Shown one piece after another: positions 44,030-53,187 of a DNA stretch of 64,000 nucleotides; within the stretch, counting starts at the first letter, position 1, and every line of letters begins with the position of its first letter. The DNA lies in assembly GCF_002009175.1 (NCBI RefSeq), contig NZ_CP018047.1, positions 3,596,001 through 3,660,000 of the forward strand, read 5' to 3'. The notes beneath the pieces were generated by a model that did not search any database, was not told the DNA's origin, and was given only the letters and a program-made list of their open reading frames with translations. Made by a program: the position numbers and the translations under genes. The DNA comes from Streptomyces niveus (lineage in GTDB: Bacteria; Actinomycetota; Actinomycetes; Streptomycetales; Streptomycetaceae).

Positions 44030-44047
44030 CCAGCGGCCCGGGGGTTC
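44019..44047. terminator. Terminator following tRNA-Gly fragment, copy 1
   Basis: GAACCCCC / GGGGGTTC plus an inner GGCC/GGCC stem and an AGC loop, followed by TTT. It is a typical tRNA-gene terminator carried with the repeat. Confidence 0.8.
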
Positions 44048-44118
44048 TTTGCAGTCGAGGAGTCTATGGACCCCCTGGTGTAAGTAGTTTTACAGCGCGT
44101 CAGATCGTGGCTTCAGCC

Positions 44119-44140
44119 GCCGCTCCCCCGCCGGAGCGGC
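44119..44140. terminator. Hairpin downstream of the rhamnosidase gene
   Basis: GCCGCTCC / GGAGCGGC, an 8-bp stem with a 6-base loop, 12 bases beyond the rhamnosidase stop on the minus strand. Confidence 0.55.
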
Positions 44141-44152
44141 AGAGCGCATCGC

Positions 44153-47100
44153 CTAGGCACGTAGCGAGATCACCGTGGTGCCGGAGCCGACCGGGCCCAC
44201 CCGCAGGACGGTGCCGGTCAGGTCGTTGAACGACGTCATCTTGATGCCTCCGTGCGCGTCCGCGGAGGACATGGCCACCCGGTACGCCGCCGGGTCGGCG
44301 TCGCCGATCTCCAGTTCCACCACCGCCCGGCTGTTGGGCGGCACGGTCACCTTGAGGGAGTGCGTGCCCTTGGAACGGTGCAGGGAGACCGAGACCGGGC
44401 CGCGCAGGGACGGGACCGTTCCTACGACCTCGGTCAGCTTCCCTGTCCGGGGCCGGATGCGGAACCCGGCCGCGCCCGCTTCCGTGACCTGGACGCCCAG
44501 TACGTGCCGGGCCACGGCGTTGGCGGGGGCGGAGGCCCAGGCGTGGGAGAAGGTCATGTTCGGCTTCAGCGACGGGTCCCACGCCTCCGTGACAATGGTG
44601 GCCTTCAGGTCGTCGATCATGTGCAGCCATGAGTTGGTGGCCCTGGAGGTGAGCAACGCGAGCGCGGCGTCGGCGCGGCCGAGTCGGAACAACGCGTCGA
44701 GAAGGAACTGCGCCCCGTACACGCTCATCTTCATACCGCCTGCGGCGAGAGTGTCGCCCATCCTGGTCAGCACCTCGCCGTCGAGGGCGGCGTCGACACC
44801 GAGCGCGACCGGGAAGGCGGTGGCGTGCTGGGCACTGTGGGTGGTGCCCGCACCATCGCGGAACAGGCCCGCCGAGGTGTCGAGCAGGGTGTCGCGCATG
44901 GCGGCGGCGAGGATGTCGGCCCGCTCCCGCATCAACGCTTTCTCATCGCTCTTGCCGAGGGCGGCTGCGCACTTGGAAAGGGCGTCGAAGGCCGCGTACT
45001 GGAAGGCGTTGACGACGGTGTTGACGTTGGTGAAGACGTAGCCGTCGCGGCTGGTGACGGGCCAGTCGACCAAGTCGCCCAGGTCCTGGCTGGAGTTGCC
45101 GGGCGACTTGTGAACCAGACCGTCGGAACCCAGATAGGCAGTGAGGTTTTTGGCGGCGAGCAGGGCATAGTCCTTGGCGAGCTGCCGGTCGTCGCCGGTG
45201 GCGAGATAGTCCTCCCAGGCGGAGATCGCGCACATCAGCCGGTACTCGGTGGGCCAGGTGCCCCGGCGGACCAGGTAGTCGTTGGACCACCGGGCGAGCG
45301 CGTACGAGCGCTGCACGCCGTACTCGGAGAGCTGGTTGATCAGCGCGTCGCCCTCGTAGGGGCCTCGCTCGCGGGTCGGGGTGTCCTGGTAGAGGTCGCT
45401 GCGGGTCGCCTCGATGGAGTAGCGGCACAGGTCCCAGACCTGGTCCAGATCGGGGTCCGAGCTGCTGAAGCGGGAGTCGGAGTCGTCCCAGTCGAGCTTC
45501 CAGGCGCGGCCCCTGACGGTCGCCCGGGAAAGGTCGACGGAGGTGCGCAGCTCGGCCCAGCGGAAGCCGCGGTAGCCCCAGTGCTCGAAGCGCTGGGCAC
45601 CGTCGCGCAGAGTCCAGACCTCGCGGTAGAGATTGGTGGCCCGCAACTGATATTTCACGGTGCCATCAGCGTTGAGTTCCTCGCCGAGGCGCACCTCCAC
45701 GGTGTCGCCCGCGTTCCCGATGACCTCCAGGGCCAGCCCGCCGACGATCTCCCGGCCGAGGTCCACCAGCCAGCGGCCGTCGGCCACCTCGGTCACCGAG
45801 GCCGGGGTGACGTCGTGCGACCGTACGGGCTCGATGAGCGCCGGGACCAGGCCGTCGATGGCGGAGCGGGAGGCGGGGGTGAGCCAGTCGGCGTCGTCGA
45901 AGCCGGGCTCGGTCCAGCCGACGGGCTCGTTGCGCAGATCCCAGTACTCCTGGGGCGCGGTGAAGAAGTTGCTGCCCGCGCTGCCACCGGCCGGGAGTAG
46001 ACCGTCCTGGCCGCGGGCTCTCCAATCGCCGCCCGAGCCGATGGTTGCCCGGCTGCCGTCGGTGTAGGTGATCTCCAGCTGGGCCAGGAACTTCTTCTCC
46101 GAGGGGGTGTGACACAGCGCGGCCAGAGCGTTGGCCCCGCCGGCGCGCAGGGTGTCCGTGATGTCGAAGGACTGGTACGCGACCCCGGAACCGGAGCGTA
46201 CGGAGGCGTAGCCGACCAGGCTGGCGTTGCTCCACACCTTGGCCACGTACTGCCTGGCCGGGTTGGCGGAGGTGGCGGCAACGTGCAGCACGGCGGCGGC
46301 GACCTTCTTGCCGGCCGCCAGGTCGTACTCGTGCCGCAGCAGCGCCCAGGTGTTGTCGGCGCCGTAGGAGGAGAGCGAGGAGGCGTCGGTGGGGAAGGTG
46401 AGGACACCGTTCGCGACGGTGCCCGCGGAGAACGTGCCCTTGGCGGAGGTGAAGTCGTCCTGGAGCAGCACGGTGCCGTCGGCCGCGGTGAAGCGGACGC
46501 TGTCGTACACCTGCGACTCGGTGCGGCCGTTGCGCAAGCCGATGTTGCCCGCCGTGTAGCGGGTGTGGGTGGTGGTGTCGACGACGGTGCCGTTGACGCT
46601 GGTGGTGAAGGCGGAGCCGGTCATGGTGACGGAGAGGTCCACCCACTCACCGGTCGCGACCGGGAAGGGCAGAGTCACCTCGCCGAGGACGCTGTACGTA
46701 CCGTTCACGCACACGTGCTTGCGCAGCACTCCGGCGGTAGCGCCGACGCGCAGTTGCCACATGTAGTTGTTGGCGGTGTCGGTGGCCCGGAACCACAGGC
46801 CGGCGGCCACCGCGGTGATCTTGAGGCGAGCGGCGAAGGCGCCGTCCGTCATGGTGGGCCCGGTCGGGGCCCAGATGGGCTCGGCCTGCCACTCGTTCTC
46901 CACCGCGGTCGCCATCAGCACGGGCTCCGACCACGACGACGGCCTGTCCGCCCAGTTGCGGACCCGCCACCAGTAGGCGGTACGCGGTTTCAGCGCCGGA
47001 CCGCCGTAGGCCACGGCGGTGGACTCGGCAGCGGCCACCCTGCCGCTGCTCCAGACCAGTCGGTGGTTCTTGAACCCGGCCGGGGTGGTGGCGACCTCCA

Positions 47101-47347
47101 GCTGGTAGGCGCGCTGGCGGGTACCGGGGCCGAGGTCGGGGACCTGCCAGCTGAACCGGGGCCGTTGTCCGGCGGTGGTACCCAGAGCCTGCGGCAGCAG
47201 GTCGGTCAGCAGGCCGGTGGGCGCAGGCGGGGCGCCCTTGCCTTTGCCCTGCGCGGCGGCGGACGCCCGGGGTCCGGTGAGCACAACAGAGGCGGACGCG
47301 GCGGCCCCCAGCTGCAGGGCAGTTCTGCGCGTCGGGTGTCCGGACAT
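44153..47347 (-). CDS. Secreted GH78 alpha-L-rhamnosidase
   Basis: A 1064-aa enzyme exported by Tat (RRTALQLGAAASASVVL, twin Arg at 7-8, cleavage near ASA-AA) that hydrolyses terminal alpha-L-rhamnose from plant glycosides or polysaccharides. Domains are an N-terminal Fn3/beta-sandwich (PTGLLTDLLPQALG..PRFSWQV), a LamG/concanavalin-like insert at about 155-300 (LWFRATDTANNYMWQLR), the rhamnosidase N-domain with WALLRHEYDLAAGKKV, the catalytic (alpha/alpha)6 barrel (YSIEATRSDLYQDTPTRERGPYEGDA, acidic catalytic region), and a C-terminal beta-domain. It is the only gene between the two 69-bp tRNA-Gly repeats, so it may be accessory cargo. Confidence 0.93.
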   Translation of the reverse strand: MSGHPTRRTALQLGAAASASVVLTGPRASAAAQGKGKGAPPAPTGLLTDLLPQALGTTAGQRPRFSWQVPDLGPGTRQRAYQLEVATTPAGFKNHRLVWSSGRVAAAESTAVAYGGPALKPRTAYWWRVRNWADRPSSWSEPVLMATAVENEWQAEPIWAPTGPTMTDGAFAARLKITAVAAGLWFRATDTANNYMWQLRVGATAGVLRKHVCVNGTYSVLGEVTLPFPVATGEWVDLSVTMTGSAFTTSVNGTVVDTTTHTRYTAGNIGLRNGRTESQVYDSVRFTAADGTVLLQDDFTSAKGTFSAGTVANGVLTFPTDASSLSSYGADNTWALLRHEYDLAAGKKVAAAVLHVAATSANPARQYVAKVWSNASLVGYASVRSGSGVAYQSFDITDTLRAGGANALAALCHTPSEKKFLAQLEITYTDGSRATIGSGGDWRARGQDGLLPAGGSAGSNFFTAPQEYWDLRNEPVGWTEPGFDDADWLTPASRSAIDGLVPALIEPVRSHDVTPASVTEVADGRWLVDLGREIVGGLALEVIGNAGDTVEVRLGEELNADGTVKYQLRATNLYREVWTLRDGAQRFEHWGYRGFRWAELRTSVDLSRATVRGRAWKLDWDDSDSRFSSSDPDLDQVWDLCRYSIEATRSDLYQDTPTRERGPYEGDALINQLSEYGVQRSYALARWSNDYLVRRGTWPTEYRLMCAISAWEDYLATGDDRQLAKDYALLAAKNLTAYLGSDGLVHKSPGNSSQDLGDLVDWPVTSRDGYVFTNVNTVVNAFQYAAFDALSKCAAALGKSDEKALMRERADILAAAMRDTLLDTSAGLFRDGAGTTHSAQHATAFPVALGVDAALDGEVLTRMGDTLAAGGMKMSVYGAQFLLDALFRLGRADAALALLTSRATNSWLHMIDDLKATIVTEAWDPSLKPNMTFSHAWASAPANAVARHVLGVQVTEAGAAGFRIRPRTGKLTEVVGTVPSLRGPVSVSLHRSKGTHSLKVTVPPNSRAVVELEIGDADPAAYRVAMSSADAHGGIKMTSFNDLTGTVLRVGPVGSGTTVISLRA

Positions 47348-48061
47348 GGCAGCCCCAGTGGATGAAAGGTTTCATTCGGGTGCTCGGAGGCTAAGCGCTG
47401 CCCAGAAAGCAGGTCAACGGATTGGACGAAAGAAACGACCGAGTAGAAGTGAAACGATATATACCGGCGGGGCTGAGCTCTCGCTCCGCGCGGCCGGCCA
47501 GGTGGAGCACCGAGATCGGAATCAGCTCAGCCAGTGGCACCGCGCCGGCCAAGGTCGACGTCGAAGACGCAGACGCCTTCGCCATCCGCCTCTTCCGCTG
47601 GACAGCAAACCCCAGGCGCAAGCTCGCCATTGGCATCACGCTCGGTGAACTGGCACGTATCGGTGCCAGCCACGTAGCGGCGGACTCGTGGATGGTCACA
47701 GGCCGCACGGATGTTGTTGGCCGACCACACGATCTTCAGCTCCGACTCCTGCCCGCCGCTGACCCCGTGCACCCGCAGATCGAACCGCAGGCCGGCGCCC
47801 CCCGCCGACTCGTCCGTCGCCACGGCCACACGTCCCGGTGAATCGTTCGCGCCGGCACACCACCCCGCAACCCTGGCCTCATCGCCTCCCGCCACGCGCG
47901 GGACTGGGCCGCCGGAGCATTCCTCGGTCCCCCAATGGCAGTCCAGCCCCAACCCAGCCCTTCAACGCGGTATACCAAAGTCAAAAGCGGTCAGTCCAAG
48001 AGGGGGTCCAGCAGCTCGTACACCCAAGTAATCCCTGGTCGGATCGTTGCGTTGGTCCTGG
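47348..48061. other. Non-coding element end before the second repeat
   Basis: About 710 bases without a convincing gene; overlapping frames on both strands at 47420-47950 give mutually contradictory weak proteins. From 47944 it is homologous to 43843 onward (ungapped, degenerate), leading into repeat copy 2. Confidence 0.45.
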
Positions 48062-48130
48062 GCGCCGCTGATTCCCAAGCTCAGAGCGCGAGTTCGATTC
48101 TCGTCACCCGCTCCACGACGAACCCCCAGG
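48062..48130 (+). repeat. 69-bp direct repeat copy 2: tRNA-Gly(CCC) 3' half, candidate att site
   Basis: Exact duplicate of 43961-44029, again lacking the tRNA 5' half. With copy 1 it bounds a 4.1-kb segment that holds only the rhamnosidase gene. The sequence to the right continues into ordinary chromosomal genes, so this copy may be the original displaced 3' end of the tRNA. Confidence 0.85.
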
Positions 48131-48145
48131 TCAACGACCCGGGGG
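48123..48145. terminator. Terminator following tRNA-Gly fragment, copy 2
   Basis: CCCCC-A-GGTC, loop AAC, GACC-C-GGGGG, followed by CTGTTTGTTGTCTAG. It is the divergent counterpart of the hairpin at 44019-44047. Confidence 0.8.
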
Positions 48146-48326
48146 CTGTTTGTTGTCTAGTCCAATTCGAAGACCAAGCACCACTTGTGCGCCACACCTG
48201 GCGGTCAATCGGTGCAACGACGCGAGCTCCTTGCGCGAGTACCAGGACCCCGCCAGGGCACTCGGCGGTTTCGGTGAAGAGCTGTACATCTGCGGGCACA
48301 ACCTCGCCGGCCCGGTATCGGCCTGA

Positions 48327-48665
48327 TCACAGGTGGGCGTCCAGGAACTCCCCGAGCGCTGTCCCGGACATCGGACCGCTCACGGGCGCCATCGGCTCGC
48401 CCCGATCGATCAGCACGAAGGAGGGCGCGCCGGTGACGCCGTACCGTCGTACGGGGCCGGGGCACCTTGCGATGTCGGCCCGCACGACGATCAGTCGGCC
48501 GTGGTGGACGTCGGCCACCTCCCCCACCAGGGCATCCATTTCCTTGCATGCTGCCGCGGCCTTGGGCCACACCCCGTAGAAGTACGCGAGCACCGGCACA
48601 TCCGCTCTCGCCAGGATGAACTCGAACTCGGCTTCCTCATGGGGCCGTTGGACCCTGTTCGCCAT
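48327..48665 (-). CDS. Thioredoxin-fold protein lacking the CxxC motif
   Basis: 112 aa with the thioredoxin pattern: VPVLAYFYGVWPKAAAACKEMDALVGEVA, LIVVRADIARCPGPVRRYGVTGAPSFVLI (cis-Pro region APSF), then a terminal helix. The WCxxC active site is replaced by WPKAAAAC, with the first Cys missing and extra residues, so disulfide exchange is unlikely. It may act as a binding or regulatory protein. The ATG at 48665 has AAGGAG at 6 bases. It sits 60 bases from the helicase gene end, on the same strand. Confidence 0.8.
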   Translation of the reverse strand: MANRVQRPHEEAEFEFILARADVPVLAYFYGVWPKAAAACKEMDALVGEVADVHHGRLIVVRADIARCPGPVRRYGVTGAPSFVLIDRGEPMAPVSGPMSGTALGEFLDAHL

Positions 48666-48745
48666 CGACACTCCTTGACGCTCCACTCGGTGCGAGGCAG
48701 TGGGTGCCTCCTTGTGTCTCCCGACCGCGACGGCCGTACCGCCCG

Positions 48746-50164
48746 TCAGTGCGCCCTGCGCGCTCGGGCGGCCTTGCGGGCCTCCGCCATCGCGCGCGCC
48801 TCCGCGGCCTTGCGGGATTCCTTCGGCGGGCGGCCCGCGCGGGTACCCAGACCCCGGAACGCCGCGTTGCCGGTCTTCGCCCCGTCCTGCACCGGCGGGC
48901 GCTTCGCGCCTGTGATGCTGGTCAGCCTCTCCTCGCCGGAGCGGACCTGAGCGACCGTGGGCCGGATCCCGGCATCCGACATCATCCGGTTCACGTCCCG
49001 GCGCTGGCCGGGTGTGACCAGCGTGACCACGCTGCCGGACTCCCCGGCACGTGCGGTGCGCCCGCCGCGGTGGAGGTAGTCCTTGGGGTCGGAGGGCGGA
49101 TCCACGTTGACGACGAGGTCCAGGTGCTCGACGTCGATGCCACGGGCAGCGACGTTGGTCGCCACCAGCACCGTGATCTCCCCGTCCTTGAACTGCCCCA
49201 GCGTGTGCGTGCGCTGCGGCTGCGACTTCCCGCTGTGCAGAGCACCCGCCTGTACGCCGCTGTTCCGCAGGTGGCGGGTGAACTGGTCCACCGCGTGCTT
49301 GGTGTCGAGGAACATCAGCACCCGCCCGTCCCGGGCGGCGATCTCGGTGGCTGTGGCGTACTTATCGCTGGGGTGGACGTTCAGTACGTGGTGCTCCATA
49401 GTCGCGACCGAGCCCTCCGCCCGATCGACCGCGGCGAACACCGGCTCACTCAGATACTGCCTGACCAGTTGATCGACGTTACGGTCGAGCGTCGCGGAGA
49501 ACAGCATCCTCTGACCACCGGGGGGCGTCCGGTCCAGGGCCTCCGAGACCTGCGGCAGGAAACCCATGTCGCACATCTGGTCCGCCTCGTCCAGCACCGC
49601 GATCCGCACCCGGTCCAGGTGACAGTCCCACCGGGCGACGAGATCGGCCAGCCGTCCCGGCGTCGCCACCACGACCTCGGCACCCGCCCGGAGCGCCGCC
49701 ACCTGCCGGCTGATCGACAGCCCGCCGACCACAGTCACCGAGCGTAGCCCGAGCGCCTCCGCGTACGGAGCCAGTGCCTCGCTCACCTGCTGTGCGAGTT
49801 CCCTTGTCGGCACCAGGACCAGCGCGAGAGGGCGCTTCGGTTCGGCGCGCCGGCCCGCCGTACGTGCGAGGAGCGCGAGCCCGAAGGCGAGGGTCTTTCC
49901 CGAGCCGGTCCGCGCGCGGCCGAGGACATCCCGGCCGGCCAGCGCGCTCGGCAGGGTGGCCGCCTGGATCGGGAACGGCTCCCGTATCCCGAGCCCCGCC
50001 AGCACTCCCATCAGCTCGACAGGCAGTTCCAGCTCCGCGAAGGAGCCGGCAGGCGGGAGGCCGGGCGTCACCGTCCCCGGCACCGAGAGCTCGCCCCGCG
50101 GGGCCCTCCCCTGGTCGGACCTGCCGGGTCCGGAGCGACCGGAGGCCGATTGCTTCGCCTTCAT
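48746..50164 (-). CDS. DEAD-box ATP-dependent RNA helicase
   Basis: 472 aa. Motifs seen are the Q-motif region (FAELELPVELMGVL, PIQAATLP), I ARTGSGKT, Ia PTRELAQQ, GG, Ib TPGRL, II DEAD (LDEADQM), III SAT, IV LMFLDTK, V ATNVAARGID and VI HRGGRTARAG. A basic C-terminal tail (about 400-472) aids RNA binding. Such enzymes remodel RNA in cold response, ribosome assembly or decay. It is an intact, ordinary Streptomyces gene with a long Ser/Gly-rich N-terminus. Confidence 0.95.
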   Translation of the reverse strand: MKAKQSASGRSGPGRSDQGRAPRGELSVPGTVTPGLPPAGSFAELELPVELMGVLAGLGIREPFPIQAATLPSALAGRDVLGRARTGSGKTLAFGLALLARTAGRRAEPKRPLALVLVPTRELAQQVSEALAPYAEALGLRSVTVVGGLSISRQVAALRAGAEVVVATPGRLADLVARWDCHLDRVRIAVLDEADQMCDMGFLPQVSEALDRTPPGGQRMLFSATLDRNVDQLVRQYLSEPVFAAVDRAEGSVATMEHHVLNVHPSDKYATATEIAARDGRVLMFLDTKHAVDQFTRHLRNSGVQAGALHSGKSQPQRTHTLGQFKDGEITVLVATNVAARGIDVEHLDLVVNVDPPSDPKDYLHRGGRTARAGESGSVVTLVTPGQRRDVNRMMSDAGIRPTVAQVRSGEERLTSITGAKRPPVQDGAKTGNAAFRGLGTRAGRPPKESRKAAEARAMAEARKAARARRAH

Positions 50165-50560
50165 TGGGGGTTTCCTCGTTTCGGCGCCCTGAACGGACCT
50201 GGGCCCGTGCCTTGTCCGGCACGGGCCCAGGCTCTCTGCAAGCGTGCCTCGACCTTACCAGCGCGGGCCCCGCGCCAGCCGTCCCGCGGCCCGGCCGGGC
50301 ACCCGCTCCATCTCGCGCTTGCACTGATACATGACCAGCATGTCCGTGCACGGCGCAAACCCGGCCGAAGGCCAGGAGCCCGAAGGGCGGCTCCTCACCG
50401 GCCCACGACGAAGGCCCAAGTCAGCGACTTGGGCCTCCTTTGTTGTCTAGACCTGGCTAGACGTCTCGTGCCCGTTCTCTTGTGGAGGTAAGTCGACCGG
50501 CGCTTTCACGCCTAGATCCGGTCATCATTTACGGGCCCATCGCCCAGGGGGCTATGGGGG
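50165..50560. other. Intergenic region with shared terminator
   Basis: 396 bases. It contains a hairpin at 50412-50436 preceded by CCCACGACGAAGG. The motif (TCACCGGCCCACGACGAA) is close to the end of the tRNA-Gly repeats, so this may be another decayed att-like edge. No gene seen. Confidence 0.4.
50412..50436. terminator. Terminator hairpin
   Basis: AGGCCCAAGTC / GACTTGGGCCT, an 11-bp stem with an AGC loop, followed by CCTTTGTTGTCTAG. The same stem recurs at 61908-61934, and the TTTGTTGTCTAG tail also follows the terminator at 48123-48145. Confidence 0.75.
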
Positions 50561-51400
50561 CTACTTCACGTCGACGTAGTCACCCGCGGCGCTGACCGTC
50601 GCGGTGGATGCGATACCCGCGTAGGTGAAGCGGTAATAGCCGTCGGTGGACGCCGTGACCGTGGTCTTCAGCGCGCCGCCCGTCGTCGACTTGATTCCCT
50701 TGACGTTGGTGTAGTTGGTGGTGCCCGCCTTGCGGAACTGCAGCACCACCGACTGGCCGCTGAGTCCTACGTATTTGTTCGACTCCCAGTCCGCGCGGGT
50801 CAGCGCGCCGGTGACAGTGATGGTCTTGCCCTTCACCACCGGCTCGGGGGACGCGTTGACCGTCAGCTTCGACATGCGCTGCAGGTTGAAGCCCTTGGCG
50901 TTGTCCTTCTGGACGTAGTCGGCGTCCACGCCCTGAGCGATCGCCCAGACCTTCCAGCCGCCGGCCAGCTTGTTCAGGAGGTCGTAGTTGGCGTCGACAG
51001 TGAAGGTCTGCTTGCAGGTTGAGGTCGTGGCGTTGACCTTGGTGCAGACGGCCTCGTCCTCGTTGGGCACCGCGCCGCCGTCAAGGTTGTCGAAGGTCGA
51101 ACCGTGCCACAGCACGGCGGCCGCCCACTCGATGCCCGAGTCGTCCGTGGCGGTGAAGCTGACCGAGAAGGTCTTCTTCGTGGTCGCTCCCATGACGACG
51201 GCCTTGCCGCCGTTCACGACCACGTTCGAGATTGTGGTGTCTCCGCTGACGTCGTCGGCCGGGTTGACCGCCGCGTCGGTCTCGACGCTCCGCGTGAACG
51301 CGGAGACGCTGTTGCCGTCATCCGCCTGCGCCGCCGGGACGGCGAGGGCGGAGAGGGCCAGGGCGCCTGTCACTGCGGCGACAGAGGCACGAATGCGCAT
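50561..51400 (-). CDS. Secreted protein, DUF5707-like
   Basis: 279 aa. A clear signal peptide (MRIRASVAAVTGALALSALA, cleavage near AAQA-DD) is followed by a beta-rich exported region. That region has VVVNGGKAVVMGATTKKTF and an EDEAVCTKVNATTSTCKQTF pair (two Cys, likely disulfide), with a C-terminal beta-domain (SPEPVVKGKTITVTGALTRADW; KTTVTASTDGYYRFTY) like bacterial Ig/fibronectin-type modules. The family is Streptomyces-specific with no known role. I chose the ATG at 51400 because it gives the signal peptide. Confidence 0.85.
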   Translation of the reverse strand: MRIRASVAAVTGALALSALAVPAAQADDGNSVSAFTRSVETDAAVNPADDVSGDTTISNVVVNGGKAVVMGATTKKTFSVSFTATDDSGIEWAAAVLWHGSTFDNLDGGAVPNEDEAVCTKVNATTSTCKQTFTVDANYDLLNKLAGGWKVWAIAQGVDADYVQKDNAKGFNLQRMSKLTVNASPEPVVKGKTITVTGALTRADWESNKYVGLSGQSVVLQFRKAGTTNYTNVKGIKSTTGGALKTTVTASTDGYYRFTYAGIASTATVSAAGDYVDVK

Positions 51401-51926
51401 GTGTTTCCCCACGTCTGCAAAAGGGGCGCACGGGAAAGCTCTGTTGCATGCTTCCGCAGCGCCCGATTCAGTCATTTTCCGGAGTCCGCTGACTCCACTC
51501 ATCAGACATGGAGGACCGGTGAATGGTTGTGCGACTCCGTGAAATTTATTTGGTTACGCGTTTATGCGGGTCATTACGGAGCCCGTCGGCCGTGGCCATT
51601 AACGGACTGCGGGTAATTAATCGGGAATTGCAGATTACGGATTACGGAATGGCGCACGTCGACTTGATGAACGCCGAGTCCCTTGACGTCGTCAACTCCG
51701 AGGCTCTGTTGGGGCGCTCGGTGCGTTCGGTGCGGGGCCGCGGCCACCGCTCGTCCAGGCCGAGCGGCCACGTCGGGAACAGCCGGTCCTGTCGGCACGG
51801 TTGCATCGATCGAGGGGCCGGTGTCGCACGGGCGGGGAACGCCCCGCCGGGATCCGGGCCCGCAGGATCGCGGTACGCCGGCCGCTCGCTCGGCCCAAGA
51901 CGTATTTCTACAGAAGGACTTTTTCA
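51401..51926. other. Divergent intergenic region, AT-richer
   Basis: 526 bases. The segment 51540-51640 is unusually A/T-rich for the genome (GAAATTTATTTGGTTACG; GGTAATTAATCGGGAATTGC), which suits a divergent promoter region. No gene or clear -10/-35 pair is identified. Confidence 0.4.
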
Positions 51927-52760
51927 ATGACTGACCGGCCCCTGACGCTCATGGCAGTACACGCCCACCCCGACGACGAGGCCACCGGAACCGGAGGGAT
52001 CCTCGCGCGGTATGCGGCGGAAGGCATCCGCACGGTTCTTGTGACCTGTACCGACGGCGGTTGCGGTGACGGACCGGGGGGTGTCAAGCCGGGCGATCCC
52101 GGTCACGATCCGGCGGCCGTCGCCCTGATGCGCCGTCAAGAACTCGATGCGAGCCGTGAGGTCCTGAAGATCAGCGATCTGGAGACGCTGGACTATGCGG
52201 ACTCCGGGATGGCGGGCTGGCCGAGCAACGACGCCCCCGGATCCTTCTGGCGGACCCCCGTGGAGGAGAGCGCCGCCCGGCTCGCGGAACTCATGCGGCA
52301 CTACCGACCCGATGTGGTCGTCACCTACGACGAGAACGGCTTCTACGGCCACCCCGACCACATCCAGGCCCACCGCATCACCATGGCGGCGCTGGAGATG
52401 ACCACGCTGGCACCGAAGGTGTACTGGACGACGATGCCCCGCTCGCAGGTGCAGCGGTTCGGGGAGACCATGCGCGAGTTCCAGGAGGACATGCCGGAGC
52501 CGGATCCTGCCGAGGTCGCCGCGATGGCCGAGATCGGCCTCCCCGACGACGAGATCACCACGTGGGTGGACACCACCGCGTTCAGCGGTCAGAAGTTCGA
52601 CGCGCTGGCCGCGCACGCCAGTCAGGGCGAGAACATCTTCTTCCTCAAGATGGGCAAGGAGAGGTTCGGCGAGATGATGGGCGTGGAGACCTTCGTACGT
52701 GTCAAGGACGCCACCGGCGCGGCCGTGCCCGAGAACGATCTCTTCGCCGGACTGCGCTGA
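51927..52760 (+). CDS. PIG-L/LmbE-family zinc deacetylase (mycothiol-type)
   Basis: 277 aa. It begins LTLMAVHAHPDDEATGTGGILARY (zinc HPDD at about 13-16). It then has VLVTCTDGGCGDGPGG, and VTYDENGFYGHPDHIQAHRI with the HPDH..AH third ligand. The closest functional groups are the mycothiol conjugate amidase Mca and MshB. The overall length and the TDGGCGD..HDPAAVALMRRQEL part fit Mca-like paralogs, but the substrate is not determined. The ATG at 51927 has AGAAGGA upstream. A GC hairpin at 52774-52824 follows. Confidence 0.9.
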   Translation: MTDRPLTLMAVHAHPDDEATGTGGILARYAAEGIRTVLVTCTDGGCGDGPGGVKPGDPGHDPAAVALMRRQELDASREVLKISDLETLDYADSGMAGWPSNDAPGSFWRTPVEESAARLAELMRHYRPDVVVTYDENGFYGHPDHIQAHRITMAALEMTTLAPKVYWTTMPRSQVQRFGETMREFQEDMPEPDPAEVAAMAEIGLPDDEITTWVDTTAFSGQKFDALAAHASQGENIFFLKMGKERFGEMMGVETFVRVKDATGAAVPENDLFAGLR

Positions 52761-52773
52761 CCCGCTCGCGGCA

Positions 52774-52824
52774 GCCGCCCGCCCGGGCCGCGCATGTCCG
52801 GCCCGGCGGTGGACGGCGGGCGGC
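52774..52824. terminator. GC-rich hairpin after the PIG-L gene
   Basis: GCCGCCCGCC / GGCGGGCGGC with an inner CGGGCC/GGCCCG pairing, 14 bases beyond the stop. No U-run, as is common in Streptomyces. Confidence 0.5.
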
Positions 52825-53044
52825 GTGACGAGGCCGATCAGCCCGGTCGCATACGGGCACCAGGGCAGCGGGCGCCCCTGCCTGGCCACGGAGGCATGGC
52901 CAGGTGGGCGAAGGGCCAGGGCGTGCTGTTGTCCCGTATGCGAGGGATGATCGAAGCATGAGAGGCGATGATCCTCTGGTGTTCGGTGCGGAGCCGGGCT
53001 TTCAGGGCCTTGAGGAGGCGGTGACGGGGACAGCCGTGTCTGGG

Positions 53045-53125
53045 ACGGGTCCTGTCCGGCGCGTCCGGGTCCGGGTCCCGGTCCGGGGCCAGGTCCGTGT
53101 CCGTGTCCGGGGCCAGGTCCGGGCC
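53045..53125 (+). repeat. Short tandem GTCCGG/GTCCGT repeats
   Basis: A run of hexamers and near-hexamers built on GTCC(G/C)G(G/T), including GTCCGTGTCCGTGTCCGG and two copies of GTCCGGGGCCAGGTCCG. It lies in the non-coding 427 bases (52761-53187) between the PIG-L gene and the phosphatase gene. It could be a slippage-prone tract; any regulatory role is unknown. Confidence 0.6.
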
Positions 53126-53187
53126 GAGAAAGCCGACGATCATGGGGGTTCCGTCCGCTCCTCGGCCCTGGTGCGGGGGAGGGGGCG

